DNA of 64,000 bases, taken from assembly GCA_039621445.1 (NCBI GenBank), contig CP154956.1, positions 89,038,482 to 89,102,481 on the forward strand, in the 5' to 3' direction. The stretch is from Euglena gracilis (lineage: Eukaryota; Euglenida; Euglenophyceae; Euglenales). The translations under genes were made by a program, and so were the position numbers. Position 1 is the stretch's first letter; each line of letters starts with the position of its first letter. The notes under the pieces were generated by a model that ran no database searches, had not been told where the DNA came from, and was given only the letters and a program-made list of their open reading frames with translations. This document shows, in pieces, positions 44,522-54,738 of the stretch.

Positions 44522-44866
44522 CAGGGGGTGTTATCCCAGTTTAAAAAAAAATGCACAAAAATGTGCAAAGTCTGACAGCAAAAGCGCAAAATAACAGAAA
44601 TTCAAAAATGCCAAAATATGCAAAGTGGCATCGTTTCAAAAAAATGAAAACTTTTAAAAATGGAAAAAAATGCAAAAATAATCACAAAAAAGGCAAAAAA
44701 AATTGGGTCAATCACACAAAAATGCGCTGAAAAGCAAAAAGATCGGGGGAAAAATGCGCAAAAAAATGCCAAAAATGCGCGGAAATGCGCATTTTTGTAA
44801 AATTTGAAGATTGCACAAAATTTTCCGCAAAAATGCGAAAAATGTAAAACGAATTCCCCCCCCTAT
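44522..44866. mobile_element. Family E A-rich element, copy 2
   Basis: Starts CAGGGGGTG and ends AACGAATTCCCCCCCCTA. Interior of AAAAATGCGCAAAAA and ATGCGCATTTTTG units as in 37242-37710. Ends are diverged and no clear target duplication is seen. Confidence 0.5.
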
Positions 44867-45931
44867 GCATTCTTAAATCCACAATAAATACATCCACACA
44901 ACCATTTTATGTGTATAAACACAATTGAAAATAATTAATTATAAAAAATATAATTGAAATATCATACACACAGGCAGAGAAACAAAAAAAGAAACAGAAA
45001 AATGGAAGATTGGTGGCATCGATTGCTGCACGGGTCATCGCTCAAAAAAAAAAAACTCCCCATAGGATGATAAAATGGCCAGACCATTGGCATGGTTCTT
45101 AGGAATAATCTTCCGACAGCCACAAGGGGACACATTGCCGAACTGGAATGGCATAATCATCCCGCTGTTGGCTCACCCCTCCCCCGACAACCCACAACCG
45201 AGGCAGGCATGGGTCTGCAGTTTGTACACACTTAGTGGAGTCTCCCCGTATGCAGCCTGGCTCATCAAACGGTTGCGTCTCACTGCATCGGATGACGCCG
45301 GGGCTTAGCTCAACCACCTTAGCAGAACCCCCTCTGGAGCATGTTGGATGGGGGGGGCAATCATTTGGGGGGGGGGGCCTGAAGTAGGGTGTTGGACACC
45401 AACCCCTCCTTCCTCGACACTGGCGAGGGCAGAAAATTCTCAGTTCAGTTGCCAGCCGAAGGCAAAGGTACCAAAAAAAAATGAAAATTTACTGAAAGAA
45501 CTGAATTTTCTTTGGAGACAATGCCAAAACCTTTAGCACATGGTGTGAATACTACACGTTCACCAAAAGAAACAATAAATTCAAAATGCATAAAAAAACC
45601 AGTTTTAACGATTCTGTATTTTATTACACTTTCTTTTGTTAATACTGACATGATCGTTTTGTTGTGAAATTGTGGGAAATTGAAGGATTAAAAATGCATT
45701 TCTTTAAATCTGAACATATAAATAAATATATTTAAATATGAAACATCAGAATTGAACAAAGACAAGATTTTTGAGTTTATTTTCTGAAGAAGAAAAAAAT
45801 GAACAACTCCATAAAAAGGCAAAAAAATAGAATAAAAAAGAAGTTTTGGCATTTTCAGTTCCATTCCAGTGTGAGCGAAGGTCCGCAAAGTGTGAGCGGC
45901 GATCAGCAACGGGACGGGAAAGCTGACCCAC
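44867..45931. other. No gene recognised
   Basis: AT-rich and unique, with a G block near 45370. Hydrophobic open stretches on the minus strand (45690-45850) are expected in such AT-rich DNA. Confidence 0.4.
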
Positions 45932-46102
45932 CAGGGTGGGAGGGAGACTGAAGTGTTCACAAGAGGGACTAGAGGGTTGCCTGCAGGCTTGTTGCCTACG
46001 ATCCATCAGATGGGGGGGATGTTTAGCATTTCCATAGGCAAGCGGACTGTTTGGACTCTGTACGGGGTCTGCAGAAGAGCAGTTATTTTTTACAACCATT
46101 AT
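45932..46102 (-). CDS. Internal exon candidate
   Basis: 171 nt on the minus strand, exactly 57 codons in one phase. Acceptor GCTCATACCCACAG, donor CACCCTG|GTGGGT. It reads MVVKNNCSSADPVQSPNSPL and MDRRQQACRQPSSPSCEHF, a polar, Ser/Pro/Cys-containing segment that looks like an extracellular or disordered region. No family recognised. Confidence 0.45.
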
Positions 46103-46734
46103 CTGTGGGTATGAGCAGGCGTGGGGGGGGGGGGATGCACTTCGACCCCCCCCCCAGGTGGAGTCGGCTTGGGGTTGGTGGTAGCATTTGCATACTCCCT
46201 GGCACCGGAGGACCCAAAATGGCCATTTCTCAATACCCCCCCAAATAGGAAAGACGCACAGTTCCACAAGAAAAATAGGGCTGGCTACAGCCCAACCTGC
46301 ACTCAAGTACTCAAGGTACAAATCTTAGCTTCTTTGTTTTCAGGAGAAGGAAGGCTGTTCTGCAAGCAGGAAGTGGTGGTGGCTGTTTGTTCTTTGGAAT
46401 GGTGCTGGTTTCTTTAAAACCACAGGGCGGCAGGGGGCCGTTGGTGTACAGCCATTTTGCATCGCCGTTGTGATGAATAGCATTCTCTTCATAGCATTAT
46501 AGAACAACGTTCTCAGCATCAATACTCCTGCTTTCATTCAACTGTCAACTGAAGTTCTGTCCTGAACTTTGACCTTTTCTGAAGTTCAATCCTTATTTTA
46601 TCCCCCCCCCTTGAATCTGACATGAATCTTCCCGGAAGGTTCTCTGACTCTGCCAAACCTGTCAGTGCAGGAAGTTCTCAGGGTCCCCGGTGCTGGCCAA
46701 CCTGTAAAGTGACGGTTTAGATTCTTAGACATGG
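46103..46734. other. No gene recognised
   Basis: C/G blocks near 46125-46155 and otherwise unique DNA. Confidence 0.35.
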
Positions 46735-46805
46735 AAGGCTCGGCCGGACCCACCCACCCTACCCCTCATCCCCTCCGGGGGATCAAAGACCAAAAAAAAC
46801 CCCTG
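46735..46805 (+). mobile_element. Family A MITE, 3' end fragment
   Basis: GGCTCGGCCGGACCCACCC, ACCCCTC, CCTCCGGGGGATC and terminal CAAAAAAAACCCCTG ending at 46805. The left two thirds are missing. Confidence 0.65.
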
Positions 46806-46972
46806 ATGGGGGCACCTTCCCCTCCAGGAAGTTGCCACTAGGGGCTGTACTTGCTGACTTGTTGTGTTGGAAAGCTGTCACCTGCAGTTGTCTCAGCTGA
46901 CTTGCCAGTGCCTTTCCAGAGTGATCACACCAGTGAGGGCGTTGCTGAAGACAATTTGACGCAAGAATTTTC

Positions 46973-47218
46973 CTATATCACTTCCCCCTTTGTCAAGCGG
47001 CCACCCATCCGAGGTTGCAACCTCTGGTGCACATCAGTAATTGCAGAAATCTGGCCATTGGGCCAGGTGGGGTCCAACCGCGTTGTGGAAATTGTGCATG
47101 TGTTTCGTTTGTCGTGGGTGTCCGAGCCATACACCAAAGCCAATTTAAGCTTCTCTTCAAGGTATGTCACCCAAAAGGCGCGCTTCTCACCTGGGAGTTT
47201 ACCTGCTTTCTTTGGCAT
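46973..47218 (-). CDS. Small ORF or first coding exon, 81 codons
   Basis: ATG at 47218 to TAG at 46973 on the minus strand. Reads MPKKAGKLPGEKRAFWVTYL, EEKLKLALVYGSDTHDKRN and WPNGQISAITDVHQRLQPRM. The basic start, the aromatic-rich segment and Leu/Glu spacing recall Myb/SANT-like DNA-binding segments of some transposon proteins, but this is only an impression. The region upstream (47250-47470, minus) is open too and contains CACTTTAG. The plus strand is also open over this interval, which lowers confidence. Confidence 0.4.
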   Translation of the reverse strand: MPKKAGKLPGEKRAFWVTYLEEKLKLALVYGSDTHDKRNTCTISTTRLDPTWPNGQISAITDVHQRLQPRMGGRLTKGEVI

Positions 47219-48150
47219 TGTCCACACACAAGAAACACACACAAGAAATTTGTGTGAAAATCTCCATGTAAAATACAGACATAAACTAAGATAAAGATAA
47301 AAATGCCGAGAAAATTTTTTACAGATGTGTGCAACGGTACCCTCCCATCGTTGTCCGAAAAGACAAAAGGCCTCGGAGGAAAGGCTGTGGTCAGAAAGCT
47401 CAGAGAGCGAACGGCGAAATGAAGCCAGGGTCTGTGTCTTTGCGCAGTTTCTAAAGTGAAAACCCAGCGGGGTATCCAGCACCCTGGAGGGTTCAATACC
47501 CAACGAACCAGCCCCAAGGGCGGCACAGTGAGGGGTTGGACAGCTTGGGGGGGGGGGTCAGTTTGAATCCAAATATTTTTGGGGTTCACAAATAACAGGA
47601 AAAAAGGCTGCAAGCTTTGAAAGTTTCACATTTCAAGCTTTCAAGTTTCACAGAAAAAGAAACTTTCTTGCTTTCAAGCGATGTGTTTGGAGACATTGCT
47701 AAAATGTGCTTGGATACTTTTGGGATGCGAATGTTTCACCTTGGTGTAAAGTGTTTCACCTTCTTGCTTTTGGGGATTGATTTTCCTCAGGATTAAGCAT
47801 GGGACTGAGAAAAAAATAACCTGATATGTTTTCATTTAATTTTCAAATTACTGATAAAATCAAATCAAATTTGAAATATGAGAAAAAAAGCATCTTGCAC
47901 AATTTTCCAAAAATTGACAGAAAATTAAGAGGAGAAAACACAAAGAAAGCACCGCATAAATTGCAACAACAACTTGCATCCACCTTGGCAGGGTCCACCC
48001 CCGGACCTTACCACCGCATGGGCCCCATCCCAAGCCACCAGCCCTGGAGGGGGCACCTTAAGCAATCCCATGGGGAGGGGGAGGGGGTGCCAGGGCAGGG
48101 GAGGCGAGAGGCGAGAGGCGAGAGGGGAGAGGGGAGGGACAACAAGCCAC
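47219..48150. other. No gene recognised
   Basis: AT-rich 47620-47960, then GC-rich with GAGAGGCGA units at 48105-48135. No bounded exon apart from the neighbours listed. Confidence 0.4.
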
Positions 48151-48234
48151 CGGCCCCAGCTGGCGCTGGGACGTCGAGGGCAGGTGACGAGGGGGCACGA
48201 GCATTTTGGCGTCCAGGTCGTACTCCCTCCCCTC
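48151..48234 (-). CDS. Exon candidate abutting a MITE
   Basis: 84 nt on the minus strand, 28 codons in one phase. Acceptor CGCAGCCCGGCCAG, donor GGGGCCG|GTGGCT. It reads EGREYDLDAKMLVPPRHLPS then TSQRQLGP with G/C in most third positions. The AG of the acceptor lies within the four bases next to a family B MITE, whose terminus supplies the upstream pyrimidines. No family recognised. Confidence 0.45.
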
Positions 48235-48238
48235 CTGG

Positions 48239-48445
48239 CCGGGCTGCGCGGGAAGGCCTGGTGGGGGGGATGGTCGACCCCCCAAAAACCACAGCATTTT
48301 CACAGATTTTTCTGACAAATTTTTTGAAAATTTCTGGGGGTCAAAAATTGGTGCTCCCAGAAATACGGGAGGAGGTGGTGGGGGGGGGGTCGACCCCCTC
48401 CCCACCCACAACCCTGGCTGTTTGGCCGATTCCCGTGCTGCCCTG
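48239..48445 (+). mobile_element. Family B hAT-like MITE, full-length copy
   Basis: 207 bp. Termini CCGGGCTGCGCGGGAAGG (CAGGGC type, mutated) and, complemented, CAGGGCAGCACGGGAATCGG. Contains GTCGACC palindromes at both sides, ACCACAGCATTTTCACAGA and GGTGCTCCCAGAAATACGGG. Flanks CCTCCTGG and CTCCCGGC share a shifted CTCC(T/C)GG, so the target duplication is degenerate. Confidence 0.65.
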
Positions 48446-48629
48446 CTCCCGGCGGTTTGGCGGGCGCTGGCCCCAACGCCCCCCAGTCCGCGGCCCCTCG
48501 CCCACTGGCCGGGGGCAAATTCTTCAGCAAGAGGCACATACCGACCCCTTGGGGCTGGGGCCGCAGATTTACTTAGAGGTCCCCCCCGGGGGGGACGTTT
48601 CCCAGGCCCAAACCCAAATTGCCTACCTC
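48446..48629 (-). CDS. Weak exon candidate
   Basis: Minus strand reads SAAPAPRGRYVPLAEEFAPG, with a GTCG|GTATGT donor-like site inside and another frame (MCLLLKNLPPASG) running up to the MITE edge. Which part is exon is unclear. Confidence 0.25.
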
Positions 48630-48741
48630 CCCCCCCCTTGTCCAACGACCGCTAATGTTCGTCTCTGACCGGGGGGGGGCGGTCGTTAAAATGGCCAATG
48701 TTCGTTTCTGACCAGGGGGGGGGTCGTTAGACAAGGGGGGG
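48630..48741. mobile_element. Family C short element
   Basis: Inverted ends CCCCCTTGTCCAACGACC and GGTCGTTAGACAAGGGGG with inner GTTCGTCTCTGACCGGGG and GTTCGTTTCTGACCAGGGG. Same build as 16814-16930. Confidence 0.65.
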
Positions 48742-48784
48742 AACATTACCAAGTCTCATTTCCCCAACATCGGAGACGAATAGA

Positions 48785-48845
48785 TCGTCTCTGACCGGGG
48801 GGGGGGGTCGTTGGACAAGCCCGGTCGTTGGACAGGGGGGGGGGG
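48785..48845. mobile_element. Family C terminal fragment
   Basis: CGTCTCTGACCGGGG then two close copies of GGTCGTTGGACA. A similar double end is at 54024-54075 (GGATCGTTGGACAAG and GGTCGTTGTACAAG). Confidence 0.5.
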
Positions 48846-48902
48846 GTACTTTTTGCGAAAACCAACCACGCACAGCGCCCCCCGCCGCTGACGGGGGTCC
48901 AC

Positions 48903-48990
48903 CAGGACAGAATGGGAAGGCCCCGTGGGGGGTGGTCGACCCCCCCCACCCACCACCCTGACTGTTTGGCCGATTCCCTGTCCTGCCCTG
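48903..48990 (+). mobile_element. Family B hAT-like MITE with perfect duplication
   Basis: 88 bp. Termini CAGGACAGAATGGGAAGGCC and, complemented, CAGGGCAGGACAGGGAATCG. Perfect 8-bp duplication GGGTCCAC at 48895-48902 and 48991-48998. GTCGACC core. Direct evidence of insertion for family B. Confidence 0.85.
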
Positions 48991-49034
48991 GGGTCCACCC
49001 ACCCACCCACCCACCCAAAACCCACCAGGATCGG

Positions 49035-49200
49035 CCGAAACCCCTGGAGGAAAATTGTCCGGCATGGCCTTTGGCTGGGCCAGACTGACCCACAGCGCAC
49101 CCGCCCCCCGGGGAAGGGGCAGGGTACCGCAGGTGTTAAGGTAATCCATGGCTGGGGCCCTACTGGGGGACGGCGATGCCTTTGCTGGCCGGCGAGGCCG
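49035..49200 (-). CDS. Exon candidate
   Basis: Minus-strand stretch reading MDYLNTCGTLPLPRGAGALW and VSLAQPKAMPDNFPPGVS, with an ATG at 49149 and GC-rich third positions. CCCCAG upstream of CCATGG is a possible acceptor. The downstream edge runs into a CCCACCAGGATCGGCC repeat also found near 40310, so the donor is uncertain. Confidence 0.35.
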
Positions 49201-49280
49201 GGAGGGGAGGGGAGGGAAGGGGGACGCACAGGCGGCGCTCAGCGGTCGATGGCCGGATCCCATTCCCGGGACCACCCGGC

Positions 49281-49505
49281 CAGGGCTGTACGGAATGGTC
49301 TGGTGGGGGGGGGGTCGACCCCCACCCACCACAGCATTTTCACCGATTGTTTTAACAATTTTTTCCCGGCGCCAAAATCGCGCGGAAAACTTTCGGTGCT
49401 CCCGGAAATACGGGAGGAGGCGGGGGGATGGTCGACCCCCCCCCACCGACCACAGCATTTTCACAGCATTTTTTACCAAAAATTTTTGGGGTCAAAGATT
49501 GGTGC
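49281..49505 (+). mobile_element. Family B MITE, rearranged
   Basis: Left terminus CAGGGCTGTACGGAATGG, then GTCGACC block, ACCACAGCATTTTCACCG, GGTGCTCCCGGAAATACGGG, then a second GTCGACC, CACAGCATTTTCACAGC and GGTGCTCCCGGAAG. Looks like one partial copy joined to another. Confidence 0.6.
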
Positions 49506-49506
49506 T

Positions 49507-49735
49507 CCCGGAAGTAAACCCCCCCCCCAAATAACACCCCCCCCCCAAATAACACACCCCCCCTCGGGGGCCGATTTCGAGAGCCCAAATAACACACCCC
49601 CCTGTTTTCCTTTGGTTTTCCATGTAAAAATAACACCCCCCCCAAATAACACACCCCCCCTGGGGCCCCAGTTCGGGTGCCCAAATAACACACCGGGGGG
49701 GGGGTGTTATTTGGGGGGGGGGTTTACAGGACGAG
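49507..49735. repeat. CCCAAATAACACACCCCC array with inverted last unit
   Basis: Six direct AAATAACAC units set in C runs (49516-49692), then one inverted GGTGTTATTTGGGG unit (49702-49720), so the right end can fold back on the array. Confidence 0.75.
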
Positions 49736-49833
49736 GTGATGGGGGGGTCGACCCGCCCACCCACCATGCAGGGGGGGATCGACCCCCCCCCACCCACCAC
49801 CCTGGCTGTTTGGCCGATTCCCGTACTGCCCTG
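49736..49833 (-). mobile_element. Family B MITE, right half
   Basis: GTCGACCCG, a second ATCGACC block, ACCCTGGCTGTTTGGCCG and terminal ATTCCCGTACTGCCCTG ending at 49833. Left terminus lost. Confidence 0.55.
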
Positions 49834-51120
49834 CACCCAGGCCAGAGGCGGAAGGGAGCGGGGGGGGGGGGGGGGCTGATGGGGGTCAGAAACGACAACC
49901 TGGATGGGGACGGTGTGTAATTCCGGGTTGGACGGCCTGTTACCCCCACTCATTCTCCCCCCTTGGTTGCCCTGAGGCTTCTTGTCTATTGGTGGCCGGC
50001 GCTGACTTCGCTTTTGGCCCAGGTTGCTGTGGCGAGTTGCCAGGGACCTTACACCAGTGCTTCTGTGTTGCTCCGCCTGGCCGGGTGAGCAACTCTGGTG
50101 TAATTCCATAATTCACCCCCCCCTGGACAATTAAAAGACAACATTCCCCCCCTTGAAGGAAAAGGAAAAGGGTCGTTTTTTTGTTTTGGCCTCAATGATC
50201 ACCAAAATTTTTTTGTGGCCGACCATCACCAAAATGTCGTTTTCCGTTGGAATTGGGTATTCAGGGGGTTCTTTTGGGGGTTTATGTTTTGGCCAACAAC
50301 TCCTTGACTTGATTTTGACCAACCCCAACTCCCAGTTCCGCCCCAGCTGGGATGTGTAAATCCCCGAAATGCACAACTTAACAACAAAACAAGAAATGCC
50401 TGGCACACAGTTCTTGTTCAACACTGTTCAACTTCATTTGTACATTCCCTCATCAGCATCAGCCTCCTTAGAAGGATATAAAATGGTTGTGTCCCTTGCA
50501 AGGTAAATACTCCTTTTGATGCCGACTTTGAATTTCGATGATGGAAAAGTATGTTACAAAACCTAAACCTACTAACCTACCTACCCCCAAAACTGTCACC
50601 AGAAAAGTCGGCCAGCACTTGGGACCGTGGCAACCACCCCCATGATGACAATAATGACAGGTTACCCCTAGTACAGGGGAGGAGGGAATGCAAATGGGTC
50701 CTCAAAAACGACACAAAAACACACAAAAAAAACTGCAAAAAAACCCGCAAAAAATGCAAACTGCATGTAAAATCCTTCAGGAGCTTCCCAGGATGTCACT
50801 TTCTGCTTGCTGGAGAGGGTTTAGAAAAATTTTCAGCTCGGTCAGGGCAGGTTTTAGATTCCGCATAAAAAAAAATATGCAATTTGTTAACCCAAAAAAA
50901 AATGCCAAAAATGACAAAAAAATCGTCATGATTTAGTTCTTGGGGGAAATTGCGGCCAAACCGAGAAAAATATTGACGAAAATTTTTTCAGCAAAGATCG
51001 AAAAATCGCCGAAAAAAGCGCAAAAAAAGATGCAAAAAAAACCCGCAAAGAACAAAAATTCTGCCAAAATCGAACACCACAAAAAAATGGATAGGTACTT
51101 GTCTTTCAATCTTTTGGATG
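49834..51120. other. No gene recognised
   Basis: Unique DNA, then A-rich CAAAAAAC/GCAAAAAA patches (50700-50760, 50980-51090) resembling family E interior. Confidence 0.4.
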
Positions 51121-51565
51121 GTTGGGGTTAGGGTTAGGGTTAGTCAATATAGGCGTTTTTGCAACAACAGCTAACCCCAGACTACGGATAAATTCAGATA
51201 AATACGGATAACAATGGACAACGGATAACGACAAATAACTACGGAAAGGAATTTGACCCTCCAAGTGTGAGTGTAATAAAACCTCTGAAACGTCCAAATA
51301 ACACGATCAAAAAGGATATGGCGCGCATCCAAAACATGCTAATATGCACTGACCCTCCCCCTTAGTCAGAAGTCCTCGTCATTCCAGAAAGTCAAAAGTC
51401 ATGTCAGACCTCATATCCGTTGCTATCCGCAATTATCCGTAGTTATCCATGCTTGGTAGTCAGGCTTATCCATAGTCATCCGTAGGTGTCCGCACTTATT
51501 CGTATTTGGGGGTTTCAGGCTTATCCGTAGTTATACGTAGTTTTCCATAGTGATTTTTCCGTAGT
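51121..51565. repeat. Interstitial TTAGGG units and inverted GGATAACTACGG clusters
   Basis: GGGTTAGGGTTAGGGTTAG at 51126-51144. A cluster of ACGGATAA/AACTACGGA motifs (51183-51248) is answered by complementary TTATCCGTAGTTATCC motifs (51417-51565). The two clusters could pair as a long imperfect hairpin of about 380 bp. Confidence 0.6.
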
Positions 51566-53057
51566 GATGTTTCAGGATATGCAGGGACCCTCATAATTTC
51601 CCAGAGTTCAGGTGGTTTCCCGAGAACCAGCTGGTCCAGTCCAGCACCTGATTGGACCCTTCTTGGTGAATACCACCAGAGCATTCAAAAAAACCCCTCA
51701 GGATTTTTGAGGACATTTGCATTTGTGTGCATGTATCAATTTTATTAATTATATTTTATTATATTATATTTGCATTTATCAATTAGGACCAAAATGTTTC
51801 TGTGCCCCTGCATTGTTGAAAATGCACTGCAAAAAAGGGGGGGCAAGACGGCAACAAAGACTTGCTAAGCATCGTTTCCAGCTGGCATTTTCTGATAAGA
51901 CCCAACACCATTCCTGTGAACCTCTCTGGAAGGGGGCTGGCTTAGGAAGATTTTTAGCTCACCTGGAAATCCAACCGGGCAAATTTTGAGCGACATCAGA
52001 TCAAGCCAGCGGACCAGCTTCTTGAGAAGGAAAGGCCCAATCACTCCAACGGAATGAACAGCAGCAGAGCAGCCTGTGAAGGGGAGCGACGAAGGGGGCA
52101 AGGGAATGCAGTCCCCGGGCACTGAACTGTGCGTCCCTGAGAACCAAAAGGAACACGTCGACCCTACTGCAAAATTCAACAAAAAATCGCTTGGAGCCCC
52201 TCCACAGTTATCCAGTGGGAGGTGGGGGGTACATTCCCCTGGGGGGGGGGAGGTTGCCCCCCACTGGGGGGCTTGGCCAGGAGTAATGTAAGGTAAGAGC
52301 CACAAGGTCAGACCAGGGGGCCAACCATATGGGGACAAAGTTTGCATGTTAAGAATTTGGCAACCATGTGCAAAAGGCTGAATGCCACCTTCAGGGGGCC
52401 AAGTTTGCATGTCAGGAGTAGGGGGGCCAAGCGCCCGGGGGGGGAGGGGGGTAGGAGGCCGAGACATGGCAAGAACCCGGTACCCTTAACCCTAACCTAC
52501 CACCTCCAAATCCCACAACGTAACCTATCCCGTCTTAAACTCTACTCTGGCTGTGGAATTGTCTCAATTCCACACCGTCTCCCCAACCAACCCCCTCCCA
52601 CCCTCACCCGAGTTTGTGCAACATGTGGGGGTGGGGGTGAAAAAATGCCTTTTTTCACCTCAAAAAACTGGCCGTCATTCTTCACTTAAATTGCTTGTGC
52701 CAAGAACCTGCAGGAACCTGGCACCCCCCAAAGAGGTCGGCCTGGTCTTCAAGGGGGAGGGATGCAACAAGGCACCTCAACGTATCCAATGCAAAATAAA
52801 TTCAAATTCAAATTTCAAATTCAAAAAAATGCAATTGTACATAAATCCCTTTAAGAGCTCCCCAGGGTTGTACTGCTGGAGAGGACTTTGAACTCCTCTG
52901 GAAAAAAAATTCACCGTGCAACATAATTTGCCACACGGTTGCATGTTTGGACAATTATTTGCCATTTCCTTATGTTGCCCTTATATTTCATTTTGGAACA
53001 ACTGTTAATGCAAAATGGTCCAAAAATTGCAACGTACAACTTCCAGTTGTCTTTTAG
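51566..53057. other. No gene recognised
   Basis: Unique sequence, AT-rich at 51715-51785, G blocks near 52240 and 52440, AACCCTAACCTA near 52490. Confidence 0.4.
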
Positions 53058-53173
53058 CTCACATGGAGGGGTCAACCTCTTGCCATCACCAACCTCCAAA
53101 CGTATCATCAAGAATGACCAAATTCAACTCCTTTTGTGCTCTATGATAGGTCATTGGACACGAGAGGAATGCA
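53058..53173 (+). CDS. Internal exon candidate
   Basis: Plus strand. Acceptor CAGTTGTCTTTTAG; donor choices ATAG|GTCATT (53149), TGCAG|GTGTAAG (53173) or TAAG|GTTGTG (53181). It reads GGVNLLPSPTSKRIIKNDQI and QLLLCSMIGHWTREEC. The frame remains open past 53300. No family recognised. Confidence 0.4.
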
Positions 53174-53384
53174 GGTGTAAGGTTGTGCAGATGGCATTGG
53201 AAGTCCAGTGCCTGCCGGGGAGGAAAGTTGATGGGGTGATGTGCCACCACACGGAAATTTGCAACGGGGAAGGCTTCTTTTTTCAACCGCGAGGGAGGGG
53301 GTGCCATTTTTTCCAGCCATGGGTTGCCTGCTCGTAGCAACAACTTCACAGGACAGTTCGATGGAAACACGGGAGTGAGGTGTG

Positions 53385-53605
53385 ACCTTCCGCCCTATGA
53401 AGTGGTTGGCCGTGCCGGGTTCTCCCCAGCTGGTCAGCTGATGACTTCTTGGTCATGCAGGGTACACAGCTGAAAAGCATTGTTCATAGTGGACCACACT
53501 GAAAACCGTCATGCATGAACATTTTTTGTTTTGGGTATTTGATGCGTCCAAATTTATGCCAATCAGGCAAATAATGTATACCCCCATGGAAGCTTTCCTC
53601 CCCAG
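53385..53605 (-). repeat. Inverted dispersed duplicate of 12253-12482, copy 2
   Basis: Complement of the 12253 copy. On the minus strand it reads KMFMHDGFQCGPL then stop, and STMNNAFQLCTLHDQEVIS then stop in another frame. Several differences to the other copy fall in third codon positions of these peptides. Confidence 0.65.
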
Positions 53606-54696
53606 AACATGAAATCCAATTAAAGCTGTTTTCCCACTTTGGGATGTTTTTGGCCACTTTTGGCATTTTTGGCCACTCTGGCCACTCTTGGCCATTTTGA
53701 GCCAATTTTGGCCAATTTTTGATCATTTTGGCCATTTTTGACAAAATTTAAACAAATTTTTTGCCATTTGTAGCAATCTCGCACTTACAATCAATTTTGA
53801 TTATTCCAGGTAATTTGAAACCATTTGGGGGGGGGGGGGTTATTGGCCTTTTCTTCATGTCATTTTTGGGCATTTCCAGCCAATTTATGATATTCATCCC
53901 ACCAAATGAAAACAAAGCTTCTCCAGAACAAAAGAAAAGCTAAAAAAAAAAACAAAAGAAAAAAGCTAATTCAAATCATACAATTCATTCCACAATTAAT
54001 GAACCAACATCGCATACAAAAAGATCGCATCTGACCGGGGGGGATCGTTGGACAAGCCCGGTCGTTGTACAAGGGCGGGAGGTGCACATAATGAATAATA
54101 ACAAGAATAATAAGAATGGGCAAAAATAAAATAATGTTTGACCATTCTGTGTTCATTGTGGTGGTGTGGATATGAATTTGTTTGAATTGGTGCACAATGT
54201 TTCGACAATTTTTGTTGTTTTCCACACTTTTTGAAATTCTCCCAAAAATTTATCTGCATTCTTTTTGCTCACTGGTGAGAATCTCATCAGGCATCCCCTC
54301 TTGAGAATATCCGTTCTCATTTCATGTGACAAGTTGTAATGTCTGTAATTTTGGAGTCTGGGTATGACAAAAAAGGGCAAAACATAATTTGCATACTTTT
54401 GCAGTTTGCTGATTCCTTCATCAGGCATTGGGAGTGAGCATATGCATTCGGTTCCAAATTCCAAGGCGATACTTGTTATTCGGAATTTATATGTGTGCAC
54501 GCACAGCAGGGAGGGGGAGAAACTGCATATGGGCCAGTCAAAAACTGCTCTGCAAAAAACTGCAAAAAAATTGCAAAAAAACTGCACTTCAACAAAAAAT
54601 AACAATAAACAAGCTGACATGGTGTGCATATGCAAAACAACGTAAATTGCAACCACCTGAGCACGCCCCAATTCACCTAAGTTTTTTTTTGCACAG
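53606..54696. other. AT-rich DNA with a family C end
   Basis: TTTTGGCCA-type tract (53640-53750), family C terminus at 54024-54075, open stretches on both strands 54250-54530, and CAAAAAACTGCAAAAAAATTG at 54550. A TTTTTGCAG site at 54404-54412 may be an acceptor. Confidence 0.4.
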
Positions 54697-54738
54697 CTTT
54701 GGAGCTGATGACGACAAAAATGGAAGCAATCAATCAAG
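54697..54738 (+). CDS. Micro-exon candidate, Asp-rich
   Basis: 42 nt. Acceptor TTTTTTTTTTGCACAG, donor ATCAAG|GTACAC. Enters with one base, leaves with two. Reads FGADDDKNGSNQS, where DxDxNG resembles a calcium-binding loop of EF-hand or thrombospondin type 3 kind, but it is too short to assign. Confidence 0.35.

Noticed and set aside
45688-45850. Membrane-like minus frame
   Set aside because: AT-rich DNA gives Phe/Ile/Leu-rich translations by chance; there is no splice or start evidence.
49507-49735. CRISPR array
   Set aside because: Units are of low complexity and irregular spacing, no unique spacers of constant length and no associated genes, in a eukaryotic context.
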